DNA of 58,595 nt from NCBI GenBank assembly GCA_902491215.1, contig CABUGV010000023.1, forward strand, positions 1 to 58,595, written 5' to 3'. The notes beneath the pieces were generated by a model that saw nothing but the letters and a program-made list of their open reading frames with translations, ran no database searches and was not told where the DNA came from. Source of the stretch: 43-108 sp001915545. GTDB lineage: Bacteria > Bacteroidota > Bacteroidia > Bacteroidales > Bacteroidaceae. This document shows, piece after piece, positions 1 through 9,022 of this stretch; positions within the stretch are counted from its first letter, which is position 1, and every line of letters begins with the position of its first letter. The position numbers were made by a program, and so were the translations under genes.

Positions 1-120
1 AATCGCCAGGATAAGGAAGAAAATCAACGCCAGACCGAGGGAAAAACTCAATTTCTTGACACCGGCTGAGGTCTTTTTCAAAAAGATTTCGTAATGTTGC
101 ACTTGCTGGTTGACTCTGCC
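1..120 (+). mobile_element. End of an IS30-type insertion sequence (left copy)
   Basis: These 120 bases are exactly the reverse complement of the last 120 bases of the window and diverge from base 121 onward. The block encodes the end of an IS30-like transposase and about 25 bases beyond its stop, so the outer end of the IS is probably at or near base 120. The rest of the element lies outside the window. I could not define the terminal inverted repeat because the other IS end is missing. Confidence 0.75.
2..94 (+). CDS. IS30-family transposase, C-terminal 30 codons (partial)
   Basis: Frame 2 reads IARIRKKINARPREKL followed by NFLTPAEVFF and stops with TAA at 92-94. The N-R-P-R-x-x-L-x-x-x-T-P-x-E-V-F pattern is the usual end of the DDE domain of IS30-family transposases. 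Only this tail is present; the catalytic residues lie outside the window. An identical tail occurs on the minus strand at the other end. Confidence 0.75.
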   Translation: MARIRKKINARPREKLNFLTPAEVFFKKIS

Positions 121-161
121 AGCTGCTGTATATATGAGTCGGGATAAAAATATCGCCAAAT

Positions 162-192
162 ATGTTTTTTTATATGAAAAATTCTAACTTTG
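162..192 (+). promoter_or_regulatory. Putative cysS promoter
   Basis: TAACTTTG at 185-192 fits the Bacteroidetes -7 box TAnnTTTG and lies about 70 bases before the cysS start. No clear TTTG -33 box is visible; the T-rich stretch near 162-170 sits at the right distance. The site lies just inside the IS boundary, so an IS insertion here would not remove it. Confidence 0.4.
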
Positions 193-262
193 TGGCGTAT
201 AAGTAGATTTTTATTGTAGTTCGGGCAGATATTTCTGCTTTTTGTTTATTTATAGATATATG

Positions 263-1750
263 ATGGAACAGAAATTTACGATTTATAATACCCGCAGCAG
301 AAAGAAAGAGGTGTTTGAGCCGATTCATCCACCTTTTGTGGGCATGTACGTGTGTGGACCTACTGTCTATGGTGATGCTCATCTTGGACACGCGCGTCCG
401 GCAATTACATTTGATATATTATTCCGTTATTTGAGGCATCTAGGATATAAGGTGCGTTATGTGCGCAATATCACTGATGTTGGTCATCTGGAACATGATG
501 CAGACGACGGTGAAGACAAGATTGCAAAGAAAGCTCGTGTGGAGAGTCTTGAACCTATGGAGGTCGCTCAATATTATACCAACAGATTCCATGATGCAAT
601 GGCCAAGCTTAACGTGCTTCCTCCAAGCATTGAGCCGCACGCGACAGGACATATAATTGAGCAGGAAGAACTTGTTAAGGAGATTTTGGACAACGGATAT
701 GCTTATGAAAGCAACGGGTCGGTTTATTTCGATGTAGAGAAATATAACAAGTCGCATCATTACGGTGTTCTTTCTGGACGTAATCTGGACGATATAATAA
801 ACAATTCGCGCGAACTCGCAGGAGTAGGAGAAAAAAAGAATCAGGCCGATTTTGCTTTGTGGAAAAAAGCTCAGCCTGAGCATATCATGAGATGGCCGTC
901 GCCTTGGAGTGACGGTTTTCCTGGATGGCACTGCGAATGTACAGCCATGGGCAGAAAGTATCTGGGCAAGCATTTTGATATACACGGTGGAGGCATGGAC
1001 CTCGTATTCCCTCACCACGAATGTGAAATAGCACAGGCTGTTGCCAGCCAGGGCGATGAGATGGTTCATTACTGGATGCATAACAATATGATTACCATCA
1101 ACGGACAGAAGATGGGTAAGAGTTTGGGCAACTTCATTACTTTGCCTCAATTCTTCAGTGGTGAACATGAGTCTTTGGAACAGGCCTACACACCTATGAC
1201 TATAAGATTCTTTATTCTTCAGGCTCATTACAGGTCTACAGTTGATTTCAGCAATGATGCATTAAAGGCGAGCGAGAAAGGACTTGAAAGACTCTTGGAT
1301 GGCTATCATGCGATAGAGAGAATGCAGACTTCGGCAAACGGCACAATCGGCATGGATTATGTTGACGGCCTGAAGGCGAAGTGCTATGATGCATTGAATG
1401 ACGATATGAATACTCCTGTAGTAATAAGCCACCTTTTTGATGCTTGCAGGGTTATCAACTCGGTTGTAGACAAGAAGGAAACGATAACTGCTGAAGCTGC
1501 ATCAGGATTGAAAGATGTGTTCAAACTTTTTGCTTTTGAGCTTTTAGGACTCGAGGAAACGGATAACAACAATAATCCAGCAAGGGAAGAAGCTTTTGGA
1601 CAGGTCGTAGATCTGATATTGGAGCAGAGACGTAAAGCCAAAGAAAATAAGGATTGGGCAACGTCCGATCTGATTCGTGATAAACTTGCATCTTTCGGCT
1701 TTGAGGTTAAAGATACGAAAGACGGTTCAACATGGAAACTTAACAAGTAG
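263..1750 (+). CDS. cysS: Cysteinyl-tRNA synthetase
   Basis: Charges tRNA-Cys with cysteine in the cytoplasm, as a class I aminoacyl-tRNA synthetase. The protein opens with the conserved YNTRSRKKEVF and CGPTVYGDAHLGHAR segments, which carry the first zinc-ligand cysteine and the HIGH-type motif HLGH. CECTAMG and HHECEIAQ supply the remaining zinc ligands, and KMGKSLGN is the KMSKS-type ATP loop. The length of about 495 residues is normal for the family. Two ATG codons in tandem (260, 263) are possible starts. I chose the second because homologues begin with M-E; an upstream TTG at 242 is unlikely. A strong terminator follows, so the gene looks monocistronic. Confidence 0.97.
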   Translation: MEQKFTIYNTRSRKKEVFEPIHPPFVGMYVCGPTVYGDAHLGHARPAITFDILFRYLRHLGYKVRYVRNITDVGHLEHDADDGEDKIAKKARVESLEPMEVAQYYTNRFHDAMAKLNVLPPSIEPHATGHIIEQEELVKEILDNGYAYESNGSVYFDVEKYNKSHHYGVLSGRNLDDIINNSRELAGVGEKKNQADFALWKKAQPEHIMRWPSPWSDGFPGWHCECTAMGRKYLGKHFDIHGGGMDLVFPHHECEIAQAVASQGDEMVHYWMHNNMITINGQKMGKSLGNFITLPQFFSGEHESLEQAYTPMTIRFFILQAHYRSTVDFSNDALKASEKGLERLLDGYHAIERMQTSANGTIGMDYVDGLKAKCYDALNDDMNTPVVISHLFDACRVINSVVDKKETITAEAASGLKDVFKLFAFELLGLEETDNNNNPAREEAFGQVVDLILEQRRKAKENKDWATSDLIRDKLASFGFEVKDTKDGSTWKLNK

Positions 1751-1760
1751 AATTGCTGTA

Positions 1761-1817
1761 GCCGGGCATGGCTTGTTCATGCGTATTATTCATGAAGCGT
1801 ATGCCCGGCTTTTGCTT
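1761..1817 (+). terminator. Rho-independent terminator after cysS
   Basis: The arms gccgggcat (1761-1769) and atgcccggc (1801-1809) are perfectly complementary. An inner gttcatg/catgaa pairing extends the hairpin, and a T-rich run follows. Confidence 0.85.
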
Positions 1818-1879
1818 TTTAATATCTTTGTGGCTTTGGTCTTCTCATTGGAGTATTAATCAAATATTTAAACATTATT

Positions 1880-2074
1880 ATGTGGAATATCAATAAGACA
1901 ATAATGATACTTTCGCTCGTCTTCGTGACGGTTTGTCTGTGTGCGAGCGTTTGGATGAGCTACGTTTTGCGCGATGCGGTTTCGTATGTGATGACAGCCG
2001 TATTTCTTGTGGCTTGCGTATGGCTTGTATACTGTCTGATAAGCATGAAAAATCAGAACGGCGACAATCGTTGA
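1880..2074 (+). CDS. Small two-helix membrane protein, unknown function
   Basis: A 64-residue protein with two hydrophobic segments, roughly residues 8-27 (IMILSLVFVTVCLCASVWMS) and 37-53, and a short polar tail ending KNQNGDNR. I do not recognise a family. It lies alone between the cysS terminator and the etfB promoter. A TATCTTTG box at 1823-1830, about 50 bases upstream, fits a Bacteroidetes -7 element but has no clear -33 partner. Start and frame are plausible; existence as an expressed gene is not certain. Confidence 0.5.
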   Translation: MWNINKTIMILSLVFVTVCLCASVWMSYVLRDAVSYVMTAVFLVACVWLVYCLISMKNQNGDNR

Positions 2075-2171
2075 GGATTGAAGTTGTGGAGCGTATAAGA
2101 GGTGCTGTAAATATGAGCCGATAACCTTTGCTCATAATTCTGATTTGTGAGCATAATTTATGCGCTCTTTA

Positions 2172-2201
2172 TTGTTGAAAAGAATAAAATCTGTATCTTT
2201 G
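2172..2201 (+). promoter_or_regulatory. Promoter of the etfB-etfA-acyl-CoA dehydrogenase genes
   Basis: TTGTTG at 2172-2177 and TATCTTTG at 2194-2201 match the Bacteroidetes -33/-7 consensus with 16 bases between them. A 10-bp hairpin (2210-2219 with 2227-2236, one G-T pair) lies in the predicted 5' leader. Confidence 0.65.
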
Positions 2202-2279
2202 TTAGCCTGATATGCGTTGTGGTGCGCAACGTATATGTTTATTATATGCATTAATATACATTTCTATATATTTATTGAT

Positions 2280-3152
2280 ATGAGTTTGAAAATCATTGTA
2301 CTAGCTAAGCAGGTTCCAGATACACGCAATGTGGGGCCCGATGCTATGACTCCAGAAGGAACGGTCAATCGTGCCGCTTTGCCTGCTGTGTTTAATCCGG
2401 AAGACCTGAACGCTTTGGAACAGGCTTTGAGACTGAAGGATGCCAATCCAGGTTCTACCATTACAATGCTGACTATGGGACTCCCTAAGGCCGCAGAGGT
2501 GCTTAAGGAAGGTTTGTTCAGAGGTGCTGATGAAGGCTGTCTGCTTACCGATAGGGCATTGGGAGGTGCAGATACTTTGGCAACAAGTTATTCTTTGGCT
2601 CAGGCTATAAAGAAAATCGGAGATTACGACATTATTCTCTGTGGTCGCCAGGCTATTGATGGTGACACTGCTCAGGTTGGCCCGCAGGTGGCTGAGAAAC
2701 TTGGACTTACACAGATTACTTATGCAGAAGAAATTCTTGATTGCACAAAAGATAAGATTGTTGTTAAGCGCCATATAGACGGTGGTGTGGAGACTGTCGA
2801 AGGTCCTATGCCGATTGTGGTTACAGTCAATGGAAGTGCCGCTCCGTGCAGAAGCAGAAATGCAAAGCTCCTTATGAAATATAAGAAGGCTATGACAACT
2901 GTTGAAATCGCTTCTTTGTCTGAGGAAGATAAAGCTTTCTACGAAAAGCGTCCTTATCTGTCAATCAAATCATGGGGCGCTGCTGATATAGACGCAGATC
3001 CAGCTCAGATCGGTAAGGCTGGATCACCGACAAATGTCAAAGCTGTAAAGAGCATCGTCTTCAAGGCTAAAGAGAATAAGACACTGACTTCCAGCGATGC
3101 AGACGTTGAGAGTCTAATTGTTGAACTGTTGGAAAACAACACTATAGGATAA
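2280..3152 (+). CDS. etfB: Electron transfer flavoprotein, beta subunit
   Basis: Small subunit of the soluble heterodimer that moves electrons between acyl-CoA dehydrogenases and the respiratory chain. The start MSLKIIVLAKQVPDTRNVGPD is the classical EtfB N-terminus (K-Q-V-P-D). The signature near GPQVAEKLGLTQITYAEEI and the segment VEGPMPIVVTVNGSAAPCRSR are typical adenine-nucleotide-binding parts of the family. At 290 residues it is slightly longer than the 250-260 of many EtfBs. The ATG at 2280 is preferred over an upstream in-frame start whose extension is hydrophobic and unlike EtfB. It is followed by etfA and an acyl-CoA dehydrogenase on the same strand. Confidence 0.95.
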   Translation: MSLKIIVLAKQVPDTRNVGPDAMTPEGTVNRAALPAVFNPEDLNALEQALRLKDANPGSTITMLTMGLPKAAEVLKEGLFRGADEGCLLTDRALGGADTLATSYSLAQAIKKIGDYDIILCGRQAIDGDTAQVGPQVAEKLGLTQITYAEEILDCTKDKIVVKRHIDGGVETVEGPMPIVVTVNGSAAPCRSRNAKLLMKYKKAMTTVEIASLSEEDKAFYEKRPYLSIKSWGAADIDADPAQIGKAGSPTNVKAVKSIVFKAKENKTLTSSDADVESLIVELLENNTIG

Positions 3153-3220
3153 GTCCTGCAGGTACGTCAACTGTATTTATTGATTGTAAATTCAACTGTA
3201 GACTTTAAAACGAAAAGATT

Positions 3221-4258
3221 ATGAACAACGTATTTGTATATTGTGAACTAGAAGGAGCTCACGTTGCTGATGTCAGCCTTGAACTTTTGACAAAAGGCCG
3301 TAAGCTTGCAAACGAACTCGGCGTTCAGCTTGAGTGTGTTTGTGTAGGATATAAACTCGATGGCGTAGAGAAGCAGGTTATGCCTTATGGTGTGGATAAG
3401 GTTCATGTGTTCGATGCAGAAGGCTTGTTCCCATACACATCTCTCCCTCATACTTCAGCTGTCGTTAACCTCTTTAAGGAAGAAAAACCTCAGATCTGTC
3501 TTTTGGGTGCAACTGTAATCGGTCGTGACTTGGGACCACGCGTATCTTCTGCGCTTCACTCTGGTCTGACTGCAGACTGTACTCAGCTGGAAATCGGAGA
3601 TTTTGATATGAAGGTCAAGGTGGGTGACGAATTTGTGAACAAACACTATGAGCGTCAGCTTTATCAGATTCGTCCTGCATTCGGCGGTTCAATCATAGCT
3701 ACTATCGTAAATCCGGATCACCGTCCACAGATGGCTACAGTAAGAGACGGTGTGATGAAGAAAGAAATTCTTGATGAGAACTATAAAGGTGAAGTCATAA
3801 AGCATGATGTGGCTAAATATGTGCCTGAGACAGATTATGTTGTAAAGGTTCTTGAGCGTCATGTAGAAGCTTCTAAGAATAACCTTAAGGGAGCAAACAT
3901 TGTTATTGCCGGTGGTTATGGCGTTGGTTCTAAAGAAGGATTTGATCTTCTCTTTGAGTTTGCCAAGGAAATACATGCAGAGGTAGGTGCAAGCCGTGCT
4001 GCTGTTGATGCAGGATGGATTTCACATGACCGTCAGATTGGTCAGACTGGTGTAACAGTACGTCCAAAGGTTTATATTGCTTGTGGTATTTCTGGTGCAA
4101 TTCAGCATATTTCAGGAATGAAGGACAGTGGTATTATAATCTCAATAAACAGCGATCCTAATGCTCCTATCAATCAGATAGCCGACTATATCATTACCGG
4201 AACTGTTGAAGAGGTTATACCGAAGATGATCAAATATTATAAGAAGAACAGCAAATAA
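3221..4258 (+). CDS. etfA: Electron transfer flavoprotein, alpha subunit
   Basis: Large, FAD-carrying subunit of the ETF heterodimer encoded with etfB just upstream. The N-terminal domain shows LLGATVIGRDLGPRVSSAL with LTADCTQLEI. The C-terminal FAD domain shows GVGSKEGFDLL, EVGASRAAVDAGW, IGQTGVTVRPKVYIACGIS and SINSDPNAPI, all hallmarks of EtfA. The length of 345 residues is normal. The 68-base gap to etfB and the shared direction suggest one transcript. I cannot tell from sequence alone whether this ETF is of the simple or the electron-bifurcating type. Confidence 0.95.
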   Translation: MNNVFVYCELEGAHVADVSLELLTKGRKLANELGVQLECVCVGYKLDGVEKQVMPYGVDKVHVFDAEGLFPYTSLPHTSAVVNLFKEEKPQICLLGATVIGRDLGPRVSSALHSGLTADCTQLEIGDFDMKVKVGDEFVNKHYERQLYQIRPAFGGSIIATIVNPDHRPQMATVRDGVMKKEILDENYKGEVIKHDVAKYVPETDYVVKVLERHVEASKNNLKGANIVIAGGYGVGSKEGFDLLFEFAKEIHAEVGASRAAVDAGWISHDRQIGQTGVTVRPKVYIACGISGAIQHISGMKDSGIIISINSDPNAPINQIADYIITGTVEEVIPKMIKYYKKNSK

Positions 4259-4337
4259 AATATGCGTATGATCATGCACACTGCTGGTGTATGTGGACAT
4301 GCGATGAACTCATAATTTAATTAATAAAAAGATATTT

Positions 4338-6056
4338 ATGGCCAATTCATATATAGACGTTCCTGAAATCAGATTTCACATGCAGAATGATCTGATGAAA
4401 CGTATCGTAGAACTGAAGGAACGCAACTTTGCGGATAAGGACCATTACGACTATGCTCCTCAGGATTTTGAGGATGCGATGGATTCGTATGACAAGACTT
4501 TGGAAATTGTAGGCGATATCGTGGCCAATGTCATTGCTCCTAATGCAGAAGATGTTGATGCTGAAGGCCCTCACTGCGAGAACGGAAGGGTGCGTTATGC
4601 CAGCAAAACTTATGAGAACCTTGATGCAATGGTCAAGGCTGGTATGAACGGTATGACTATGCCTCGCAGATATGACGGACTTAATTTGCCTATAACAGTT
4701 TATACTGCTGCAAATGAAATCGTGTCTGCAGGTGATGCCGGATTCGAAAATATTTGGTCTTTGCAGGACTGTATAGAAACTCTCTACGAGTTCGGCGATG
4801 AAGATCAGAGAAAACGTTTCATCCCGCGTGTATGTGCTGGAGAAACAATGTCAATGGACCTTACTGAGCCTGATGCCGGTTCTGACCTTCAGTCGGTTAT
4901 GCTTAAGGCAACGTATTCAGAAAAGGACGGATGCTGGTTGCTTAACGGCGTTAAGCGATTCATTACAAACGGTGATTCTGATATCCATCTCGTTCTTGCT
5001 CGTTCAGAAGAGGGCACACACGACGGTCGCGGATTGTCAATGTTCATCTATGACAAGCGTCAGGGTGGTGTAAATGTTCGCCGTATCGAAAATAAGTTGG
5101 GTATACACGGAAGCCCAACATGCGAACTCGTGTATAAGAATGCTCATGCAGAACTTTGCGGAGATCGCAAGCTTGGTCTTATTAAGTATGTCATGGCTCT
5201 TATGAACGGTGCTCGTCTTGGTATCGCTGCTCAGTCTGTCGGTATCGAACAGGCCGCTTATGATGAGGCATTGGCTTATGCTAAGGACAGAAAACAGTTC
5301 GGTAAGGAAATCATAAACTTCCCGGCTGTATATGATATGCTTTCTGTAATGAAGGCTAAATTGGATGCAGGTCGTGCTCTTCTTTACCAGACTGCAAGAT
5401 ATGTTGATATATATAAGGCTCTTGATGACATAGCACGTGAGCGCAAGCTTACTCCTGAAGAGCGTCAGGAACAGAAGAGATATTCAAAGCTGGCAGATTC
5501 GTTCACTCCACTTGCAAAAGGTATGAACTCTGAGTTTGCAAACCAGAATGCTTATGACTGTATACAGATTCACGGTGGATCTGGTTTCATGCTTGAATAT
5601 AAGTGTCAGCAGCTTTATCGCGATGCACGTATTACAAGTATATATGAGGGTACAACTCAGCTTCAGACTGTTGCTGCAATACGTTATGTTACAAATGGTA
5701 CTTATATGAACACCATAAAGGAGTTTGAGGCTGTACCAGTAGCAGAGGAGTATGAGTCGTATATGAAGCGTCTTAAGGAGATGGCTTCAAAGCTTGAAGC
5801 TAGCACTAATTATGTTAAAGAAGCTGGCGATCAGGAACTTCTTGATTTCTGTGCACGCAAACTTTATGAAATGACTGCATTTACAATTATGGGTCATCTG
5901 CTTTTGCAGGATACACAGAAAGCTCCAGAGCTCTTTGCAAAGAGTCTTAATGTCTTTGTGAATTACGCAGAATCAGAGGTTGAGAAGCATTTCAACTATA
6001 TCAGAAAGATGGATGCTGGACAGCTTGCAAACTATAGACAGGCATCTGTTGACTGA
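4338..6056 (+). CDS. Acyl-CoA dehydrogenase, long form with C-terminal extension
   Basis: FAD enzyme that forms trans-2-enoyl-CoA and passes electrons to ETF; the adjacent etfBA genes support that pairing. Visible motifs are MSMDLTEPDAGSDLQ (flavin and substrate site), FITNGDSDIHLVLAR, NKLGIHGSPTCEL and IQIHGGSGFMLEY. The sequence IYEGTTQLQ carries the expected catalytic glutamate at about residue 437. At 572 residues it has a helical extension of roughly 120 residues after the catalytic domain, as in the long-form family. The substrate chain length cannot be read from the sequence. A strong terminator follows. Confidence 0.9.
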   Translation: MANSYIDVPEIRFHMQNDLMKRIVELKERNFADKDHYDYAPQDFEDAMDSYDKTLEIVGDIVANVIAPNAEDVDAEGPHCENGRVRYASKTYENLDAMVKAGMNGMTMPRRYDGLNLPITVYTAANEIVSAGDAGFENIWSLQDCIETLYEFGDEDQRKRFIPRVCAGETMSMDLTEPDAGSDLQSVMLKATYSEKDGCWLLNGVKRFITNGDSDIHLVLARSEEGTHDGRGLSMFIYDKRQGGVNVRRIENKLGIHGSPTCELVYKNAHAELCGDRKLGLIKYVMALMNGARLGIAAQSVGIEQAAYDEALAYAKDRKQFGKEIINFPAVYDMLSVMKAKLDAGRALLYQTARYVDIYKALDDIARERKLTPEERQEQKRYSKLADSFTPLAKGMNSEFANQNAYDCIQIHGGSGFMLEYKCQQLYRDARITSIYEGTTQLQTVAAIRYVTNGTYMNTIKEFEAVPVAEEYESYMKRLKEMASKLEASTNYVKEAGDQELLDFCARKLYEMTAFTIMGHLLLQDTQKAPELFAKSLNVFVNYAESEVEKHFNYIRKMDAGQLANYRQASVD

Positions 6057-6102
6057 TTGAATATATTCCGGTTTTCTGCTATTACCGGTAATGCTTAGGT
6101 GA

Positions 6103-6135
6103 GGGACATGCATTTACTTGCATGTCCCCTTTTTG
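6103..6135 (+). terminator. Terminator of the etf/acyl-CoA dehydrogenase unit
   Basis: The arms gggacatgca and tgcatgtccc are a perfect 10-bp inverted repeat with a 6-base loop, followed by a T run. Confidence 0.9.
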
Positions 6136-6245
6136 TTGTTTAACCACCTGCAGATAATGTCTTTTACTGTTGGCATTCAAACGATTGAAGAACTTTATAT
6201 CGTATTTTATTGCAATAAAAATGTAAATTGTCAAATAAAAAATAT

Positions 6246-6274
6246 TGTGTTCTTGGTTTGAATATCTATATTTG
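6246..6274 (+). promoter_or_regulatory. Promoter of the rhamnogalacturonan lyase gene
   Basis: TTG at 6246-6248 and TATATTTG at 6267-6274 are separated by 18 bases, matching the Bacteroidetes promoter form. The rest of the 306-base gap 6057-6362 holds the preceding terminator and an AT-rich 5' leader of about 80 bases. Confidence 0.65.
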
Positions 6275-6362
6275 TGTGTACACTTCTTTAATTTATAAAC
6301 CTTAACGAATCTTAATCTACAGATTGATAGAAATCTTATTAATAAAAAACATCTATAACTTT

Positions 6363-8786
6363 ATGGGAAAATATCCTTTGAACCTTATTCTTGGAGCTAT
6401 GGGGCTGTTGTCAACTGTAAATCTGGCAGCACAGCCTCAATATGATTACAGCAATATGCAACGTGAAAAACTCGATCGTGGCGTTGTGGCTGTTAAAAGT
6501 GGAAATAGCGTTTTTGTAAGTTGGAGATTCTTTGACACTGATCCGGAAGACACTCAATTTGAGGTTTGGAGAAACGGAATCAAAAAAGCTTCCTCTGTAC
6601 GTACTTCGTCTAACTATCGTGATTCGTCAGGTTCTGCCGGTGACGAATATTTTGTTGTGGCTAAACGTGGCAATGGTGAAGGAATGGATACTTCTAAAGT
6701 TGTAAAAGCATGGTCTGATGTATATATGACTGTTGATATTGACAGACCAGCTTTAGTGAAAATGAATGGCTCTGAAGTAACTTATTCTCCGAATGATTGT
6801 AGTGTTGGCGATGTGGATGCAGACGGTGAATATGAAATAATTCTTAAATGGGAACCGTCTAATTCTCAAGACAACTCAAAGGGTGGAAAGACGGCAAATG
6901 TTTATTTCGATTGCTATAAGCTTGATGGAACTAAGTTGTGGCGAATAGATATGGGACAAAACATTCGTGCCGGTGCTCATTATACACAGTTTATGGTGTA
7001 TGATCTTGATGGAGACGGTATGGCTGAAATGGCTTGCAAAACAGCCCCTGGAACTGTTGATGGAAAGGGACATTACGTAAGCGAGGCAGGAGTTACTGAA
7101 GATATAAGAACTGTTGATAATTCAAGAGCTTATGCCAACTCCGGTGGTTGGATTCTTAACGGGCCTGAATTTCTTACTGTGTTCAGTGGTAAGACAGGTG
7201 AAGCTCTGACAACAATCGATTATTATCCTTCAAGAGGTATCACAACAAATGATCCTTCGTCATCAGCTCTCGATCAGATATGGGGCGATAACTATGGTAA
7301 TAGATGCGACCGTTATTTGGCGTGTGTTGCATACCTTGACGGAAAGAAACCTAGTTTGGTTATGTGCCGTGGATATTATACAAGGGCATATCTTGTAGCT
7401 TATGATTTTGATGGAAAACAGTTGGTAGAACGCTGGAAGTACAACAGTATAAAGTCTGGCTCAAACGAACTTTATGGTCAAGGCAACCATAATCTTTCTG
7501 TTGCAGATGTGGATGGCGACGGATGTGATGAAATTATATATGGTTCCGCTGCTTTGGATCATGATGGCACATTCCTTCATAGTACAAGACGCGGACATGG
7601 TGATGCTATACATGTAGGCGATCTTGATCCTGACAGACCAGGTTTGGAAATTTTCCAGGTGCATGAATCTTCACCTTACGGATTCACTTTGCGTGATGCA
7701 CGTACGGGAGAGATTCTAGTCGAAAAATCAGCTTCTGGTGATACTGGACGTGGCGTAGCCGCTGATGTTTCTGCTGTTACTCGCGGTGCTGAAATGTGGA
7801 GCTCTGCAAATGACGATGTTTATTCTGTTAATGGTGATGTAGCAGGTCAAGGCAAGCCTTCATGCAATTTCCGTATTTTCTGGGATGGCGATGTTCTGGA
7901 AGAAGTGCTTGATGGCACAAAGTTGGATAAGTATGGAAGCGGAAGACTGATGACTTTCTATAATTATGGTGCTTCTACAGCTTGCAATGGCACGAAGAAT
8001 ACACCTTGTCTTCAGGCTGATATCTTAGGCGATTGGCGTGAAGAGGTTATTTTGTATAACTCAGATTGTACAAAACTTAATATCTTTACAACAACAACAC
8101 CTACAGAGTACCGTGTCCCAACACTCATGCAGGATCATATATACAGAATGGGCGTTGTTTGGCAGAATGTAGCATACAATCAGCCACCGCATCTTGGATA
8201 TTACCTGCCAGATTCAGTTAAAGCTGCTATATATCATGTCGGTGGTCCTTTGGAACAGCAGGCTGTTGTCGGTGATTCTATAGAAGAAATAAGATTCAAA
8301 ATGAAAGGTGGTACTGCTGTAGCCCTGTATTCTAGAGGTTTGCCTACAGGAGTAACGATAAAGAAAGACACTAAAGATGAATTGGGATTGACTTACGTCG
8401 TAAGTGGAGTACCAAAGGTTGCGAAGTCTTGTGATTTTGAAGTCTATTCATCTGGTGGAGCAGAATCGGCAAGTGTGTTTGGACGTATTGATGTATCTGT
8501 AAGCGATGGTATCGGTGCTGTAGAATCAAGTGACGATGAATGGATTTCTCTGTCTTCTACTTATTTTGATAATAGTATAAGTATGGAACTTAATATGTCA
8601 AATAGCGATAAGATTACAGTCTCTTTGTTTGCTTCTTCTGGAAGTAAAGTTGCAGAGAAATCATTTGGTGCTTCTTGCGGAGAAGGTTGTGTCATGAATG
8701 GTCTGGAAGGTCTTTCTTCTGGCATGTATATCCTGCGTGCAGATAATGGATCAGAAGTACGTACTTTCAAGGTTGTAAAGAAATGA
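6363..8786 (+). CDS. Secreted rhamnogalacturonan lyase (PL11-like) with type IX sorting tail
   Basis: Predicted to cleave the rhamnogalacturonan-I backbone of pectin by beta-elimination outside the cell. ATG 6363 gives a signal peptide ending near LAAQ; an upstream in-frame TTG is less likely. The mature start (YDYSNMQREKLDRGVVAV) and the calcium-loop repeats DVDADGEYEI (about residue 148), DLDGDGMAEM (214) and DVDGDGCDEI (382), with CKTAPGTVDGKGHY, fit polysaccharide lyase family 11. The last 70 or so residues (ITVSLFASSGSKV, LSSGMYILRADNGSEVRTF, ending KVVKK) look like a type-A C-terminal signal for type IX secretion. The secretion genes lie just downstream under their own promoter. Substrate specificity is inferred from the family. 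Confidence 0.88.
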   Translation: MGKYPLNLILGAMGLLSTVNLAAQPQYDYSNMQREKLDRGVVAVKSGNSVFVSWRFFDTDPEDTQFEVWRNGIKKASSVRTSSNYRDSSGSAGDEYFVVAKRGNGEGMDTSKVVKAWSDVYMTVDIDRPALVKMNGSEVTYSPNDCSVGDVDADGEYEIILKWEPSNSQDNSKGGKTANVYFDCYKLDGTKLWRIDMGQNIRAGAHYTQFMVYDLDGDGMAEMACKTAPGTVDGKGHYVSEAGVTEDIRTVDNSRAYANSGGWILNGPEFLTVFSGKTGEALTTIDYYPSRGITTNDPSSSALDQIWGDNYGNRCDRYLACVAYLDGKKPSLVMCRGYYTRAYLVAYDFDGKQLVERWKYNSIKSGSNELYGQGNHNLSVADVDGDGCDEIIYGSAALDHDGTFLHSTRRGHGDAIHVGDLDPDRPGLEIFQVHESSPYGFTLRDARTGEILVEKSASGDTGRGVAADVSAVTRGAEMWSSANDDVYSVNGDVAGQGKPSCNFRIFWDGDVLEEVLDGTKLDKYGSGRLMTFYNYGASTACNGTKNTPCLQADILGDWREEVILYNSDCTKLNIFTTTTPTEYRVPTLMQDHIYRMGVVWQNVAYNQPPHLGYYLPDSVKAAIYHVGGPLEQQAVVGDSIEEIRFKMKGGTAVALYSRGLPTGVTIKKDTKDELGLTYVVSGVPKVAKSCDFEVYSSGGAESASVFGRIDVSVSDGIGAVESSDDEWISLSSTYFDNSISMELNMSNSDKITVSLFASSGSKVAEKSFGASCGEGCVMNGLEGLSSGMYILRADNGSEVRTFKVVKK

Positions 8787-8833
8787 TAGTCTTATTGAAT
8801 CTATAAGGATAATATTTCATATTTTCAGCTATG

Positions 8834-8878
8834 CTTTGCCGGACAGACTTATGTGTCTGTTCGGCAAAGTTTGTTTAT
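8834..8878 (+). terminator. Terminator after the lyase gene
   Basis: ctttgccggacagac pairs with gtctgttcggcaaag (15 bp, one T-G pair) around a short loop and is followed by TTTGTTT. Confidence 0.85.
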
Positions 8879-8893
8879 GAATGTCTGTTTTTG

Positions 8894-8922
8894 TTGTATT
8901 CGGCTTTTTATGTTTATATTTG
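8894..8922 (+). promoter_or_regulatory. Promoter of the porPKLMN operon
   Basis: TTG at 8894-8896 and TATATTTG at 8915-8922 have 18 bases between them. The predicted leader is about 95 bases. No other gene-scale signal lies in 8787-9022. Confidence 0.65.
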
Positions 8923-9022
8923 TATCCAAAACTGAAACTAGAAAATCTTTTTTAGGCTTCTGTTTTAGAGTTTAGACGTTGGAAACACAATAAAAAACGG
9001 CAAAAATCGTTTTATATTCATA

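Noticed and set aside
440..1228. Long minus-strand open frame opposite cysS
   Set aside because: It is the antisense shadow of a clear cysS gene; its translation has no recognisable domain or start context.
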